Assembly (NCBI RefSeq): GCF_016863615.1
Contig: NZ_BOPF01000039.1
Span: 32,846 to 96,845 of the forward strand
From: Virgisporangium aliadipatigenens
GTDB taxonomy: Bacteria; Actinomycetota; Actinomycetes; Mycobacteriales; Micromonosporaceae
DNA length: 64,000 bases
Direction of reading: 5' to 3'
This document shows positions 34,021-41,562 of the stretch, in pieces. Each line of letters starts with the position of its first letter. The stretch's first letter is position 1. The notes below the pieces were generated by a model. It was not told the DNA's origin. It did not search any database and saw only the letters and a list, made by a program, of their open reading frames with translations. A program made the translations under genes and the position numbers.

Positions 34021-35314
34021 GGATGACGACGTCGGCGTCCTGCTCGATCGAGCCCGATTCTCGAAGGTCACTCAGCTGCGGCCGCTTGTCCGTCCGCTGC
34101 TCCGGCCCACGGTTCAGCTGACTGACCGCCACGACCGGGCACTCGACCTCTTTCGCCAGCAGCTTCAACCCACGGGAAAGCTCCGCGACCTCCTGCTGCC
34201 GGCTCTCGGTCTTCTTCGGCGAGGACATCAGCTGCAGGTAGTCGACGACGATCAGCTTCAGGTCGTGCCGTTGCTTGAGCCGGCGCGCCTTGGCCCGGAT
34301 CTCCATGAGGTTCATGTTGGGTGTGTCGTCGACGAAGAGGGGTGCCTCGCTGATCTCGCCCATGCGGCGGGCGAGTTTGGTCCAGTCGTCGTCGGAGAGC
34401 TGTCCGGAGCGCAGGACGTGCAGGGGGACGCGCGCCTCGGCGGAGAGCAGACGCATGACGATCTCGACCTTGCTCATTTCGAGGGAGAAGATCGCGCCAG
34501 CCATGTTGTGTTTGATCGACGCGGCTCGGACGAAGTCCATTCCCGCGGTGCTTTTACCGAGACCGGGGCGCCCCGCCACGATGATGAGCTGTCCGGGGTG
34601 CAGCCCGTTGAGCAGCCGGTCGAGGTCGGTGAATCCGGTGGGGACCCCGGTCATCACGCCGCCGGCGGCTCCGACGGCTTCGATCTCGTCGAGTGTCGGC
34701 TGGAGCATTTCGGCGAGTACCGCGAAGTCCTCGCTGACCCGCTTCTCGGTGACGTTGTAGATCTCCTGCTGGGCCAGGTCGACGATGTCGTCGACCTCGC
34801 GGTTGTCGCCGCCGTAGCCGAGTTGCACGATCTTGGTGCCGGCCTCGACGAGGCGGCGCAGGACGGCGCGTTCGGCGACGATGCGCGCGTAGTAGGAGGC
34901 GTTGGCGGCGGTGGGGACGATGTCGACGAGGTCGTAGAGGTACGGTGCGCCGCCGATCCGGGCCAGGTCGCCGGAGTCGGCGAGGGCGGCGGTGACGGTG
35001 ATGGCGTCGGCCGGCTCGCCGCGGCCGTACAGCTCCAGGATCTTGTCGTAGATCGTGGCGTGTGCGGGGCGGTAGAAGTCGTGGGTGCGGACGATTTCGA
35101 CGACGTCGGCGATGGCGTCCTTGCTGAGCAGCATGCCGCCGAGGACGCACTGCTCGGCGGCGATGTCCTGGGGTGGGGTGCGGTCGTAGCCGCCTCCGCC
35201 GCCGCTCTCGCGGGGTGGTGGGCCGTCGCCGGATCGGTTGCCGCCGCCGGACGGCTCTCGTCTGCCCCGCTCGCCAGGTTGTTGCGCCGCGCGGACGTCA
35301 TCGGTGACCGACAC
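33869..35314 (-). CDS. dnaB: Replicative DNA helicase DnaB
   Basis: 481 residues from the GTG at 35314, chosen for the AAGGGGG spaced five bases ahead; GTG 35332 is in frame too. After a Gly-rich disordered N terminus comes QDIAAEQCVLGGMLL (start of the N-terminal domain), Walker A GRPGLGKST, IVVDYLQLM (Walker B), QLNRGPEQR and DLRESGSIEQDAD. The product is full length and intein-free. The last ~45 codons differ sharply in codon use from the rest while the protein sequence (FIVAKHRNGPTDTITV...RFVDMA) stays conserved. DnaB is the hexameric replication-fork helicase. The homing endonuclease gene follows directly. Confidence 0.96.
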   Translation of the reverse strand: MSVTDDVRAAQQPGERGRREPSGGGNRSGDGPPPRESGGGGGYDRTPPQDIAAEQCVLGGMLLSKDAIADVVEIVRTHDFYRPAHATIYDKILELYGRGEPADAITVTAALADSGDLARIGGAPYLYDLVDIVPTAANASYYARIVAERAVLRRLVEAGTKIVQLGYGGDNREVDDIVDLAQQEIYNVTEKRVSEDFAVLAEMLQPTLDEIEAVGAAGGVMTGVPTGFTDLDRLLNGLHPGQLIIVAGRPGLGKSTAGMDFVRAASIKHNMAGAIFSLEMSKVEIVMRLLSAEARVPLHVLRSGQLSDDDWTKLARRMGEISEAPLFVDDTPNMNLMEIRAKARRLKQRHDLKLIVVDYLQLMSSPKKTESRQQEVAELSRGLKLLAKEVECPVVAVSQLNRGPEQRTDKRPQLSDLRESGSIEQDADVVILLHRDDYYDKESPRAGEADFIVAKHRNGPTDTITVAAQLHLSRFVDMAIS

Positions 35315-35476
35315 CCTGGCCCCCTTCCACACGCCGCCGAGCCGCGACCTACGTTAGTACACCCGTACGACAGTTTCCCCCGTTTGCCCGCCGGCAAGCG
35401 GTCAGGCAAGCTGCTCACGGTAAGAGCAACGAGGGGCGACGATCAAACGCGACGGTGGACGCACCTCGGGACAAGC

Positions 35477-35594
35477 TGTGGATAAGTGCGGAGAAGCGGT
35501 GGTCAGCGGTGTGCACAGCCTGTGGACAGCCCTGTTGACACGTTCATCGCAAGGCCTCTGAGCTGGGGAAACTTTGTCCGCAGGGTGTGGACAG
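35477..35594. promoter_or_regulatory. DnaA-box cluster between dnaB and the disordered membrane protein gene
   Basis: TGTGGATAA (35477-35485) is a perfect DnaA box on the minus strand (TTATCCACA). TGTGGACAG at 35521-35529 and again at 35586-35594 differ by one base from the actinobacterial form TGTGGACAA. The 318-base region 35315-35632 holds no gene; besides these boxes, it should contain the divergent promoters. Confidence 0.5.
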
Positions 35595-35632
35595 GAAATA
35601 GTAACCATCAGCTCAGGTGATTCGGAGCATGA

Positions 35633-37729
35633 GTGGCTGGTCGGCGGATGGACTTTCGGGCCCAGGCAGGCGACGCTCCGGCGGTGGACCCGTACTCAGC
35701 CGACCGTCGGCGCCATGGCAGCCGAAGGGCTGACAGGGGCCAGGTGGAGGGTCGGCGGGGTGGCGACGAGCCCATCGAGGAGCCGCCCGGTCCGGTGCCG
35801 GGTGGTTGGCCGCAGGAGCGGGATTGGCAGCCGCCGCGGCGCCACCGTTCGACCGGGGAGCAGCCGCGGCACCGCTCGACGGGTCAGACCGGTGAGATGC
35901 CCCGGCACCGTTCGACCGATGACCGGCCGTCGCCGAAGTACCCGTCGGTCTCGTCCGGGCGGGCCTCCGTGCCGCCGCCGGGTGGTCAGGCCCGCGATCC
36001 GCGTTCCTCTGACGACACGCCGACGCTGCGGCGGGGTGAGCAGTCGCGTCCGGCCCTGCCGAGCGGGCCGGCGGACACGCGGGGGCGTTCGATCTCGGAC
36101 ACGCCTCCGCCGCGTGGGCGTCGCGGGTACACGCCGCCCGCCGGGTTCTCGGACGAGGTGACGCCGACGAGCCGGTCGGGTGGGTACACGCCGCCGTCGG
36201 GCTTCTCCGACACCGTGACGCCGACGAGCCGTTCCGGTGGGTACACGCCGCCGTCGGGCTTCTCCGACAGTCCTACGCCGCCGCCGCGGGCGCGTTCGGA
36301 GGGCGGGCGTCGGCGTCGGGCCGAGCCGGAGGACCAGGTCGGGGGCTGGAGCTCGAGCGAGCCGTCACCGGACGCGCCGGTGTCCGAGCATGACACCGGC
36401 CGGTGGAACTCCCGCCAGGGCCGTTGGGTCCCCAAGGAGCCCACGCCGGAGCGGCCGGACTTCAGCATCGGCCGGTTCGAGGAGACCGGCGACGTGCGTG
36501 GTGGTCGTCGGCGCAGCGACCGCGTCGTCGATGACGTCGACTGGTACGAACGCACCGGCGGCGGCCACCACGCGTGGCAGCCCGAGGGTCGCGATGATCA
36601 TCCGACCGGCCGTTCGACGGACTGGAGCGAGCGGTCGTTCCGTGCGGGACAGACCGATGCGGGTAGCCGGCGCGCACGCAGGTACGGCGACCCCGACGAG
36701 TCTCAGGCACCGCCGGGCCGGACGGATCCACCGGGCGCACGCGCTCCCCACGGCCCGTCGGCGACGACGGGCCGTTCTGAGTACAAGCCCCCGTCGTACC
36801 TGTCGTCGGTGCGCGACACCGACACCGGCGGCTATACCGGGTCGGAACGGGGCGGCACTCCGGGCCCGCGCCGTTACACCGACTCCTCCGACGACACCGG
36901 CTACGGCGACACCACGTCCGGCTCCACGGCCTCCGGGGTTTACGGACGCACTCCCCGCTACGGGCGTGGCCGCGACACCGACGACGTCACGTCCACGTAC
37001 GGCGGGTCGCGGCGCGCGGCCGACGAGGACGGCGACGCGGAGGCCCCCCGTCGGGGCTTCGGCGATTCGGGCATCCCCCGCCAGGCGTCGCGGGGCACCA
37101 CCGGCCGCTACGGAGGCACGGCGCCCAACGCGCGCACCAGCGGGACGTTCTCCCGGCCGGATGCGCGGACGAGTGGGACGTTCCCTCGGCCGGACGTGCG
37201 CACGACGGGCAGCCAGCCGCCGATCGACGCCCGCACGACCGGCGGCTTCCCCCGGCCGGATCTGAGCGACGAACTCGTCTCCGGCGCGGCGTGGAGCGGC
37301 GGCACGGCGGCCCCGGTGCGTGGTGCCCGTCCGGCGGCGCGGGCCGACGATCGCGAGGCGGCGGACCGGCGCGATTACGACGACGAACCGCCGGAGGCGG
37401 CCGCCACCAGCACGTATGCGGCCAGTGTGCTCGCGACGTTCCTCTGGTTCCTGGCGCCGGCGGCGATCTACGCGTTCTACATCTTCCAGACCGACTCGAC
37501 GGTGCCGGCCACCTGTGATGTGCAGCCGTGCCAGTCGCAGCGGGACATCGCGCTGATCGGGGTCGCCGGGTTCATCCCGTGGGTGGTCGTGGCGCTGGCG
37601 CTGGGCGCGGCGACGGCGGTGGGGCTGCGCTACTTCAACGCCGGCTGGCGTGCGATGGGTACCGGCTTCGCAGCCGCTACGATCGGTAGCGGTCTCGCGA
37701 CCCTGCTGAACACGTTCCTCAGCAGCTGA
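35633..37729 (+). CDS. Large disordered repeat protein with C-terminal membrane segments
   Basis: 698 residues from GTG with GGAG five bases upstream. Residues 1-590 are disordered and rich in Arg, Asp, Gly, Pro, Ser and Thr. They carry RHRSTG/D repeats (~60-95), three 19-residue repeats of the form GYTPPSGFSDxVTPTSRSG (~163-220), and four units like ARTSGTFPRPD (~500-545). The C terminus has two to three membrane helices (YAASVLATFLWFLAPAAIYA, ALIGVAGFIPWVVVALALG, TGFAAATIGSGLATLL) with a Cys-containing loop. I recognise no family. The position next to dnaB and ribosomal genes suggests a conserved actinobacterial envelope or polar protein. Confidence 0.75.
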   Translation: MAGRRMDFRAQAGDAPAVDPYSADRRRHGSRRADRGQVEGRRGGDEPIEEPPGPVPGGWPQERDWQPPRRHRSTGEQPRHRSTGQTGEMPRHRSTDDRPSPKYPSVSSGRASVPPPGGQARDPRSSDDTPTLRRGEQSRPALPSGPADTRGRSISDTPPPRGRRGYTPPAGFSDEVTPTSRSGGYTPPSGFSDTVTPTSRSGGYTPPSGFSDSPTPPPRARSEGGRRRRAEPEDQVGGWSSSEPSPDAPVSEHDTGRWNSRQGRWVPKEPTPERPDFSIGRFEETGDVRGGRRRSDRVVDDVDWYERTGGGHHAWQPEGRDDHPTGRSTDWSERSFRAGQTDAGSRRARRYGDPDESQAPPGRTDPPGARAPHGPSATTGRSEYKPPSYLSSVRDTDTGGYTGSERGGTPGPRRYTDSSDDTGYGDTTSGSTASGVYGRTPRYGRGRDTDDVTSTYGGSRRAADEDGDAEAPRRGFGDSGIPRQASRGTTGRYGGTAPNARTSGTFSRPDARTSGTFPRPDVRTTGSQPPIDARTTGGFPRPDLSDELVSGAAWSGGTAAPVRGARPAARADDREAADRRDYDDEPPEAAATSTYAASVLATFLWFLAPAAIYAFYIFQTDSTVPATCDVQPCQSQRDIALIGVAGFIPWVVVALALGAATAVGLRYFNAGWRAMGTGFAAATIGSGLATLLNTFLSS

Positions 37730-37805
37730 GGGCCCATTTCCTTAACCCGCGGGAAAGCGCGCCCAAATGCGCTGAGTCACACTCTAAAGGTTCTATAAAT
37801 ACAGA

Positions 37806-37845
37806 AAAGGCGCCGGTCGGCCCTTTGGGGGCAACCGGCGCCTTT
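37806..37845. terminator. Bidirectional terminator
   Basis: AAAGGCGCCGGT (37806-37817) pairs perfectly with ACCGGCGCCTTT (37834-37845), twelve bases, with T-rich flanks on both sides. It lies between two convergent genes, rplI and the disordered membrane protein. Confidence 0.85.
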
Positions 37846-37862
37846 CCGGCGTAACTCCGCGA

Positions 37863-38312
37863 TTACTTCGCGGCAGCGACCGTCAGCGTGAACGTGGCGG
37901 TGACCTCCGGGTGCAGGCGAACCGACACCTTGTAGTCGCCGAGCGTCTTCACGGCGTTCGGCAGCTGGAGCCGCCGGCGGTCGAGCTCGGGACCGCCGGC
38001 CGACTTGACGGCGTCGACGATCTCGGCCGGGGTGACCGAACCGTAGAGGCGGCCGCCGTTGCCCGCGCGCAGCGCGAGCTTGACGGAGAGCCCTTCGAGC
38101 TGGCCCTTGACCTCGTTGGCGTGGCCGAGGTCGCGGATCTCCCGGGCACCACGGGCCCGCTTGATCACGTCGACCTGCTTCTCGGCGCCCTTGGTCCACA
38201 GGATCGCGAAGCCCTGCGGCAACAGGTAGTTGCGCCCGTAGCCGTTCTTGACCTCGACGATGTCGCCGGGGGCACCGAGGCCGTTGACCTCATGGGTGAG
38301 GATGATCTTCAT
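37863..38312 (-). CDS. rplI: 50S ribosomal protein L9
   Basis: 149 residues, the usual length. [20 protein letters not shown] and [16 protein letters not shown] are the N-terminal rRNA-binding signature; a long helix links to the C-terminal domain with [10 protein letters not shown]. Last gene of the rpsF-ssb-rpsR-rplI operon. Confidence 0.98.
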   Translation of the reverse strand: MKIILTHEVNGLGAPGDIVEVKNGYGRNYLLPQGFAILWTKGAEKQVDVIKRARGAREIRDLGHANEVKGQLEGLSVKLALRAGNGGRLYGSVTPAEIVDAVKSAGGPELDRRRLQLPNAVKTLGDYKVSVRLHPEVTATFTLTVAAAK

Positions 38313-38328
38313 TGTCCGTCCTCCCCCG

Positions 38329-38568
38329 TCAGCGCGCCGTCGTCGTGTACGCCAGCAGCGCCATCTCGCGGGCGTTCTTCACGGCCTTCGCGATCTGACG
38401 CTGCTGCCGCGCGCTCACCCCGGTGACCCGGCGGGCACGGATCTTGCCCCGGTCCGAGATGAACTTCCGCAGCAGCGCGGTGTCCTTGTAGTCGATGTAG
38501 GTGATGCTCTCCTTGTCGAGAGGATTCACCTTCTTCTTCGGCTTGCGCAGAACCGCAGCCTTCGCCAT
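38329..38568 (-). CDS. rpsR: 30S ribosomal protein S18
   Basis: 79 residues; [19 protein letters not shown] and [18 protein letters not shown] are diagnostic. No CxxC zinc motif is present (the N terminus is [13 protein letters not shown]). S18 binds S6 in the small subunit platform; the S6:S18 pair may autoregulate this operon. Confidence 0.98.
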   Translation of the reverse strand: MAKAAVLRKPKKKVNPLDKESITYIDYKDTALLRKFISDRGKIRARRVTGVSARQQRQIAKAVKNAREMALLAYTTTAR

Positions 38569-38577
38569 GTCTTACTC

Positions 38578-39168
38578 CTAGAAAGGTGGCTCGTCGTCGA
38601 ACGAAGAGCCCGATCCGCCGCCCCCACCGGCCGGCGTGGCACTGGCCCACGGGTCGTCGGCGTACTGACCGCCACTGCCCCCGCTGTTGCCGCCGCCGCG
38701 GTTGTTGTTGAAACCGCCGCGGTTGCCACCGCCTCCACCGCCGCCGAAGCCACCGTCGCCATTGCCGCCGCCGGAACCGAAGCCGCCGCCGCCCCCACCG
38801 GAACGCTGCATCTTCTGCACCTTGGCGGTGGCGTAGCGCAACGACGGGCCGATCTCGTCGACCTCCAGCTCGATGACGGTGCGCTTCTCTCCCTGCTGGG
38901 TCTCGTAGCTGCGTTGCTTCAGCCGACCGGACACGATCACTCGTGCCCCACGCTGCAGCGACTCGGCCACGTTTTCCGCGGCCTGGCGCCACACCGTGCA
39001 GGCGAGGAACAGTGGCTCGCCGTCCTTCCACTCGTTGGTGCCCTTGTCCATGAACCGTGGCGTCGAGGCGACCCGGAACTTGGCGACTGCGGCACCGGAC
39101 GGAGTGAAACGGAGCTCGGGGTCATCGGTCAGATTGCCGATGACGGTGATGGTGGTATCTCCAGCCAT
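38578..39168 (-). CDS. ssb: Single-stranded DNA-binding protein
   Basis: 196 residues. N-terminal OB fold ([52 protein letters not shown]), then a Gly/Asn-rich flexible region and the acidic partner-binding tail FDDEPPF. Essential replication protein, encoded between S6 and S18 as in most actinobacteria. Confidence 0.98.
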   Translation of the reverse strand: MAGDTTITVIGNLTDDPELRFTPSGAAVAKFRVASTPRFMDKGTNEWKDGEPLFLACTVWRQAAENVAESLQRGARVIVSGRLKQRSYETQQGEKRTVIELEVDEIGPSLRYATAKVQKMQRSGGGGGGFGSGGGNGDGGFGGGGGGGNRGGFNNNRGGGNSGGSGGQYADDPWASATPAGGGGGSGSSFDDEPPF

Positions 39169-39270
39169 GATGTTCTCCTCGGGGGAGGTCGATCCTCACG
39201 GTGACCCTGCCACACGCCTACGACAGAAATCCGCGCGGCGTGCGGCGGAACGGATCGGGTATGCCGGGTC

Positions 39271-39561
39271 CTAGCGGACTTCCGGCCGGATGACCTTGGT
39301 ACGCAGCACCGACTCGTTGAGGCGCAGCTGGCGGTCCAGCTCGGCCACTGCAGCCGGTTCGGCGTGCAGGTCGATGACGGCGTAGATACCTTCGGCCTTC
39401 TTGTTGATCTCGTACGTGAGGCGCCGGCGGCCCCACACGTCGAGCTTCTCGACCGAACCACCCGCGGTGCGGATCACGTTGAGATACGTGTCCAGCGACG
39501 GGGCTACGGTGCGCTCCTCGAGACTGCCGTCGAGGATCACCATGATTTCGTAATGACGCAA
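39271..39561 (-). CDS. rpsF: 30S ribosomal protein S6
   Basis: 96 residues. The start is taken as TTG giving (M)[20 protein letters not shown], the family's usual N terminus, with the SD AGGAGG at 39570-39575 eight bases upstream; the GTG at 39570 would overlap the SD. The SD can pair with an upstream segment (see the leader entry). First gene of the ribosomal/ssb operon. Confidence 0.96.
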   Translation of the reverse strand: MRHYEIMVILDGSLEERTVAPSLDTYLNVIRTAGGSVEKLDVWGRRRLTYEINKKAEGIYAVIDLHAEPAAVAELDRQLRLNESVLRTKVIRPEVR

Positions 39562-39569
39562 GACATTCA

Positions 39570-39612
39570 CCTCCTCTGGTCTGAACGGCCACGGTCGGTC
39601 CGTGGCAGGAGG
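39570..39612 (-). promoter_or_regulatory. rpsF leader hairpin that sequesters the SD (candidate S6:S18 autoregulatory element)
   Basis: On the minus strand CCTCCT (39612-39607) pairs with the SD AGGAGG (39575-39570), and inside GCCACGG pairs with CCGTGGC (39606-39600 with 39594-39588) around loop ACCGA. A 12-base one-sided internal loop separates the two helices. Known S6:S18 leaders work this way; the exact consensus match was not checked. Confidence 0.5.
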
Positions 39613-39657
39613 TCGAGCGTCGCCCCCGCAACAGTCGATCGCGCGGGGAACCGGACA

Positions 39658-39685
39658 AGGATAGCCGTCCGGAGTCCGGAGCCAA
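39658..39685 (-). promoter_or_regulatory. Promoter of the rpsF operon
   Basis: TTGGCT (39685-39680) and TATCCT (39663-39658) with a 16-base spacer, just downstream of a terminator and about 90 bases before the rpsF start. Confidence 0.45.
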
Positions 39686-39692
39686 AAAGAGA

Positions 39693-39775
39693 CCGCGGGG
39701 CGTGTCATCCGCTTGCTGGGTGGGACCTGGGGAGGAACGACCACACCGACGACACAGGATGACAACGCCCCGCGG
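39693..39775 (-). terminator. Long-loop terminator-like inverted repeat behind the secreted-protein gene
   Basis: On the minus strand CCGCGGGGCGTTGTCATCC (39775-39757) pairs with GGATGACACGCCCCGCGG (39710-39693) with one bulged base, and TCTCTTTTTGG follows. The loop is 46 bases, long for a terminator. It separates the secreted-protein gene from rpsF. Confidence 0.55.
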
Positions 39776-39794
39776 AGCTTACCCAAATTGTACC

Positions 39795-40631
39795 TTATGC
39801 GAAGGCTATCCGAGATGACCGACGCGCAAACGCGCTGCGCACGGCCGCGACACCGACGCCCACCGTCAACACGGTGGCCACCATCGCCAACAGCCCCGAC
39901 GGCCCGTTGACCGGTGCGCCCGGTGCGGCGGTGGGCACCCCCACGTCGACACCCGGCGGCGGCAGCGCGACCGTCTCGGTGTCCGTACCCGCTGCGCCGG
40001 ACGCTACACCCGCCGCGGGCACCTCGGAGGCCGGTGCCCACGGATCGACCGCGGCCGACGGCGTCGCCTCACCGGCCGGTTCCGCCGCCGGTGTCGGCGC
40101 GGACTGCTGACGGGCTGCACCGCCGCCGCCACCCCGGCCGGCCGCCGGCGCGTTGGCCTGGCCACCCCCGGAACCCGCCTGCGGAGCGGGCGCCGCGGCC
40201 CGGGCGTTCGCGGCCGCCGCCGGTGCCTCCCTCGGCTCGGGCGCACTGACCGCCACGGTCGCCGTCTTGAACTCCTCCACCAGCCCGGCGTCGCATTCGA
40301 ACGCCATCGTCACGCTTGCCGGCCCGCGGCTGAACGTCACCGGAACGGTCTGATTCGCGCCGACGTTGGCGACGGTGTGCCCGTCGACCCGCAGCGCGGC
40401 GCGCTGACCGAGCCGGTTGACGAAACTGACCCGGCTGTCAGCGGGGACGGTGAGCCTGCCCGTGCTGGGCTCCGAGCGGCAGACCAGCATGTTCAGCACG
40501 CTGCCGCCGCTGAACGCCACCGACGGATCGCTCGGGGCCGCGTTCGCCGCGCCGGCTGCGAGCGCCGGACCCGCGCCGAGCACCGCCGCCACGAGCAGTG
40601 CCGGCCACCTCTTTCGTGAGTACATAGCCAT
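39795..40631 (-). CDS. Secreted, C-terminally membrane-anchored protein of unknown function
   Basis: 278 residues from ATG. A signal peptide ([20 protein letters not shown], cut after ANA) is followed by a ~110-residue strand-rich domain with two cysteines ([13 protein letters not shown] and [12 protein letters not shown]), an Ala/Pro/Gly-rich spacer of ~120 residues and a C-terminal hydrophobic helix ([19 protein letters not shown]) ending in Arg. A typical layout for a surface-displayed domain on a stalk. The domain resembles plastocyanin/Ig-like folds only in general character. Confidence 0.75.
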   Translation of the reverse strand: MAMYSRKRWPALLVAAVLGAGPALAAGAANAAPSDPSVAFSGGSVLNMLVCRSEPSTGRLTVPADSRVSFVNRLGQRAALRVDGHTVANVGANQTVPVTFSRGPASVTMAFECDAGLVEEFKTATVAVSAPEPREAPAAAANARAAAPAPQAGSGGGQANAPAAGRGGGGGAARQQSAPTPAAEPAGEATPSAAVDPWAPASEVPAAGVASGAAGTDTETVALPPPGVDVGVPTAAPGAPVNGPSGLLAMVATVLTVGVGVAAVRSAFARRSSRIAFA

Positions 40632-40782
40632 CCAGCGTCTTCGTTGAACTTGAGCTCCCGCACCGGCGGTACGGGTCGGTTTGAGCCAATCGGGTCAACG
40701 ACGGCTGCCCACGCGCGGTGACGCCGGAATGCACGTTCCGTCGATCAATCCACGCGGACGGCGGACTGTCACACCGGAGTCG

Positions 40783-40788
40783 TAGGCT
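40783..40788 (+). promoter_or_regulatory. -10-like TAGGCT of the endonuclease IV gene
   Basis: TAGGCT ends six bases before the ATG, consistent with a leaderless transcript. Confidence 0.4.
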
Positions 40789-40794
40789 CCCCGC

Positions 40795-41562
40795 ATGCGT
40801 ATCGGTGCCCACGTCGACCGTGCTGACCCGCTCGCCGAGGCCGCTGCCCGCGGCGCCGAGGTGGTGCAGTTCTTCCTGGCAGACCCACAGGCGTGGGTCG
40901 CCCCGGAGGAGCGCACGGACACCGCGGCCCTGCTCGCCACCGACCTGGACGTGTTCGTCCACGCGCCGTACCGGATCAATGTCGCGACGCTCAACAACAG
41001 GATCCGCATCCCGAGCCGCAAGCACGTGGCCGACTACGCCGCGGCCGCCGCGCAAGTCGGCGCGAAGGGCCTGGTGGTGCACGGTGGGCACGTCGACAAG
41101 GGGCACGACGTCGCGGACGGGATCGCCAACTGGCGCAAGCTGTTCACCAGCGCGAAGGAGCAGTTCCCGCTGCCGATCCTGATCGAGAACACGGCCGGCG
41201 GCGACAACGCGTGCGCCCGCAAGTTCGACGCGCTGGCCCGGCTGTGGGACGCGGTGGGGGAGTTCAACGTCGGATTCTGCCTGGACACCTGCCACGCGCA
41301 CGCGGGCGGCGAGGAGCTGCTCGGCATCGTGGACCGGGTCAAGGCGATCACCGGCCGGATCGACCTGATCCACGCCAACGACTCCCGCGACCCGTTCGAC
41401 TCGGCGCGCGACCGGCACGACAACATCGGTGCCGGCGAGATCGACCCGGACCTGATCGTCGCCGTGATCCGGGCCGCAGGCGCGCCGGTCGTCGTGGAGA
41501 CGCCGGGCGGCGCGGAGGCCCAGAAGGCCGACATCGACCTGCTCCGTGGGCGGTCGACGTGA
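40795..41562 (+). CDS. nfo: Endonuclease IV (Nfo-type AP endonuclease)
   Basis: 255 residues, TIM barrel. Metal-binding motifs of EndoIV are VHAPYRINVA, VVHGGHVDKG, LIENTAGG, CLDTCHAHAGG, LIHANDSRDP, DRHDNIGAGEI and VVETPG. Cleaves abasic sites during base excision repair. The stop overlaps the next gene's GTG in a GTGA. Confidence 0.93.
   Translation: MRIGAHVDRADPLAEAAARGAEVVQFFLADPQAWVAPEERTDTAALLATDLDVFVHAPYRINVATLNNRIRIPSRKHVADYAAAAAQVGAKGLVVHGGHVDKGHDVADGIANWRKLFTSAKEQFPLPILIENTAGGDNACARKFDALARLWDAVGEFNVGFCLDTCHAHAGGEELLGIVDRVKAITGRIDLIHANDSRDPFDSARDRHDNIGAGEIDPDLIVAVIRAAGAPVVVETPGGAEAQKADIDLLRGRST

Noticed and set aside
33869..35314. Intein inside dnaB
   Set aside because: The DnaB protein has normal length and no splicing motifs; the endonuclease gene lies outside it.
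35315..35632. oriC at the DnaA-box region
   Set aside because: Only three boxes, and neither dnaA nor dnaN is adjacent. By synteny, oriC should lie past trxB beyond the right edge.
35633..37729. Treating the repeat-rich frame as a non-coding low-complexity region
   Set aside because: The frame is uninterrupted for 698 codons, has a well-placed ribosome site and ends in clear membrane helices.
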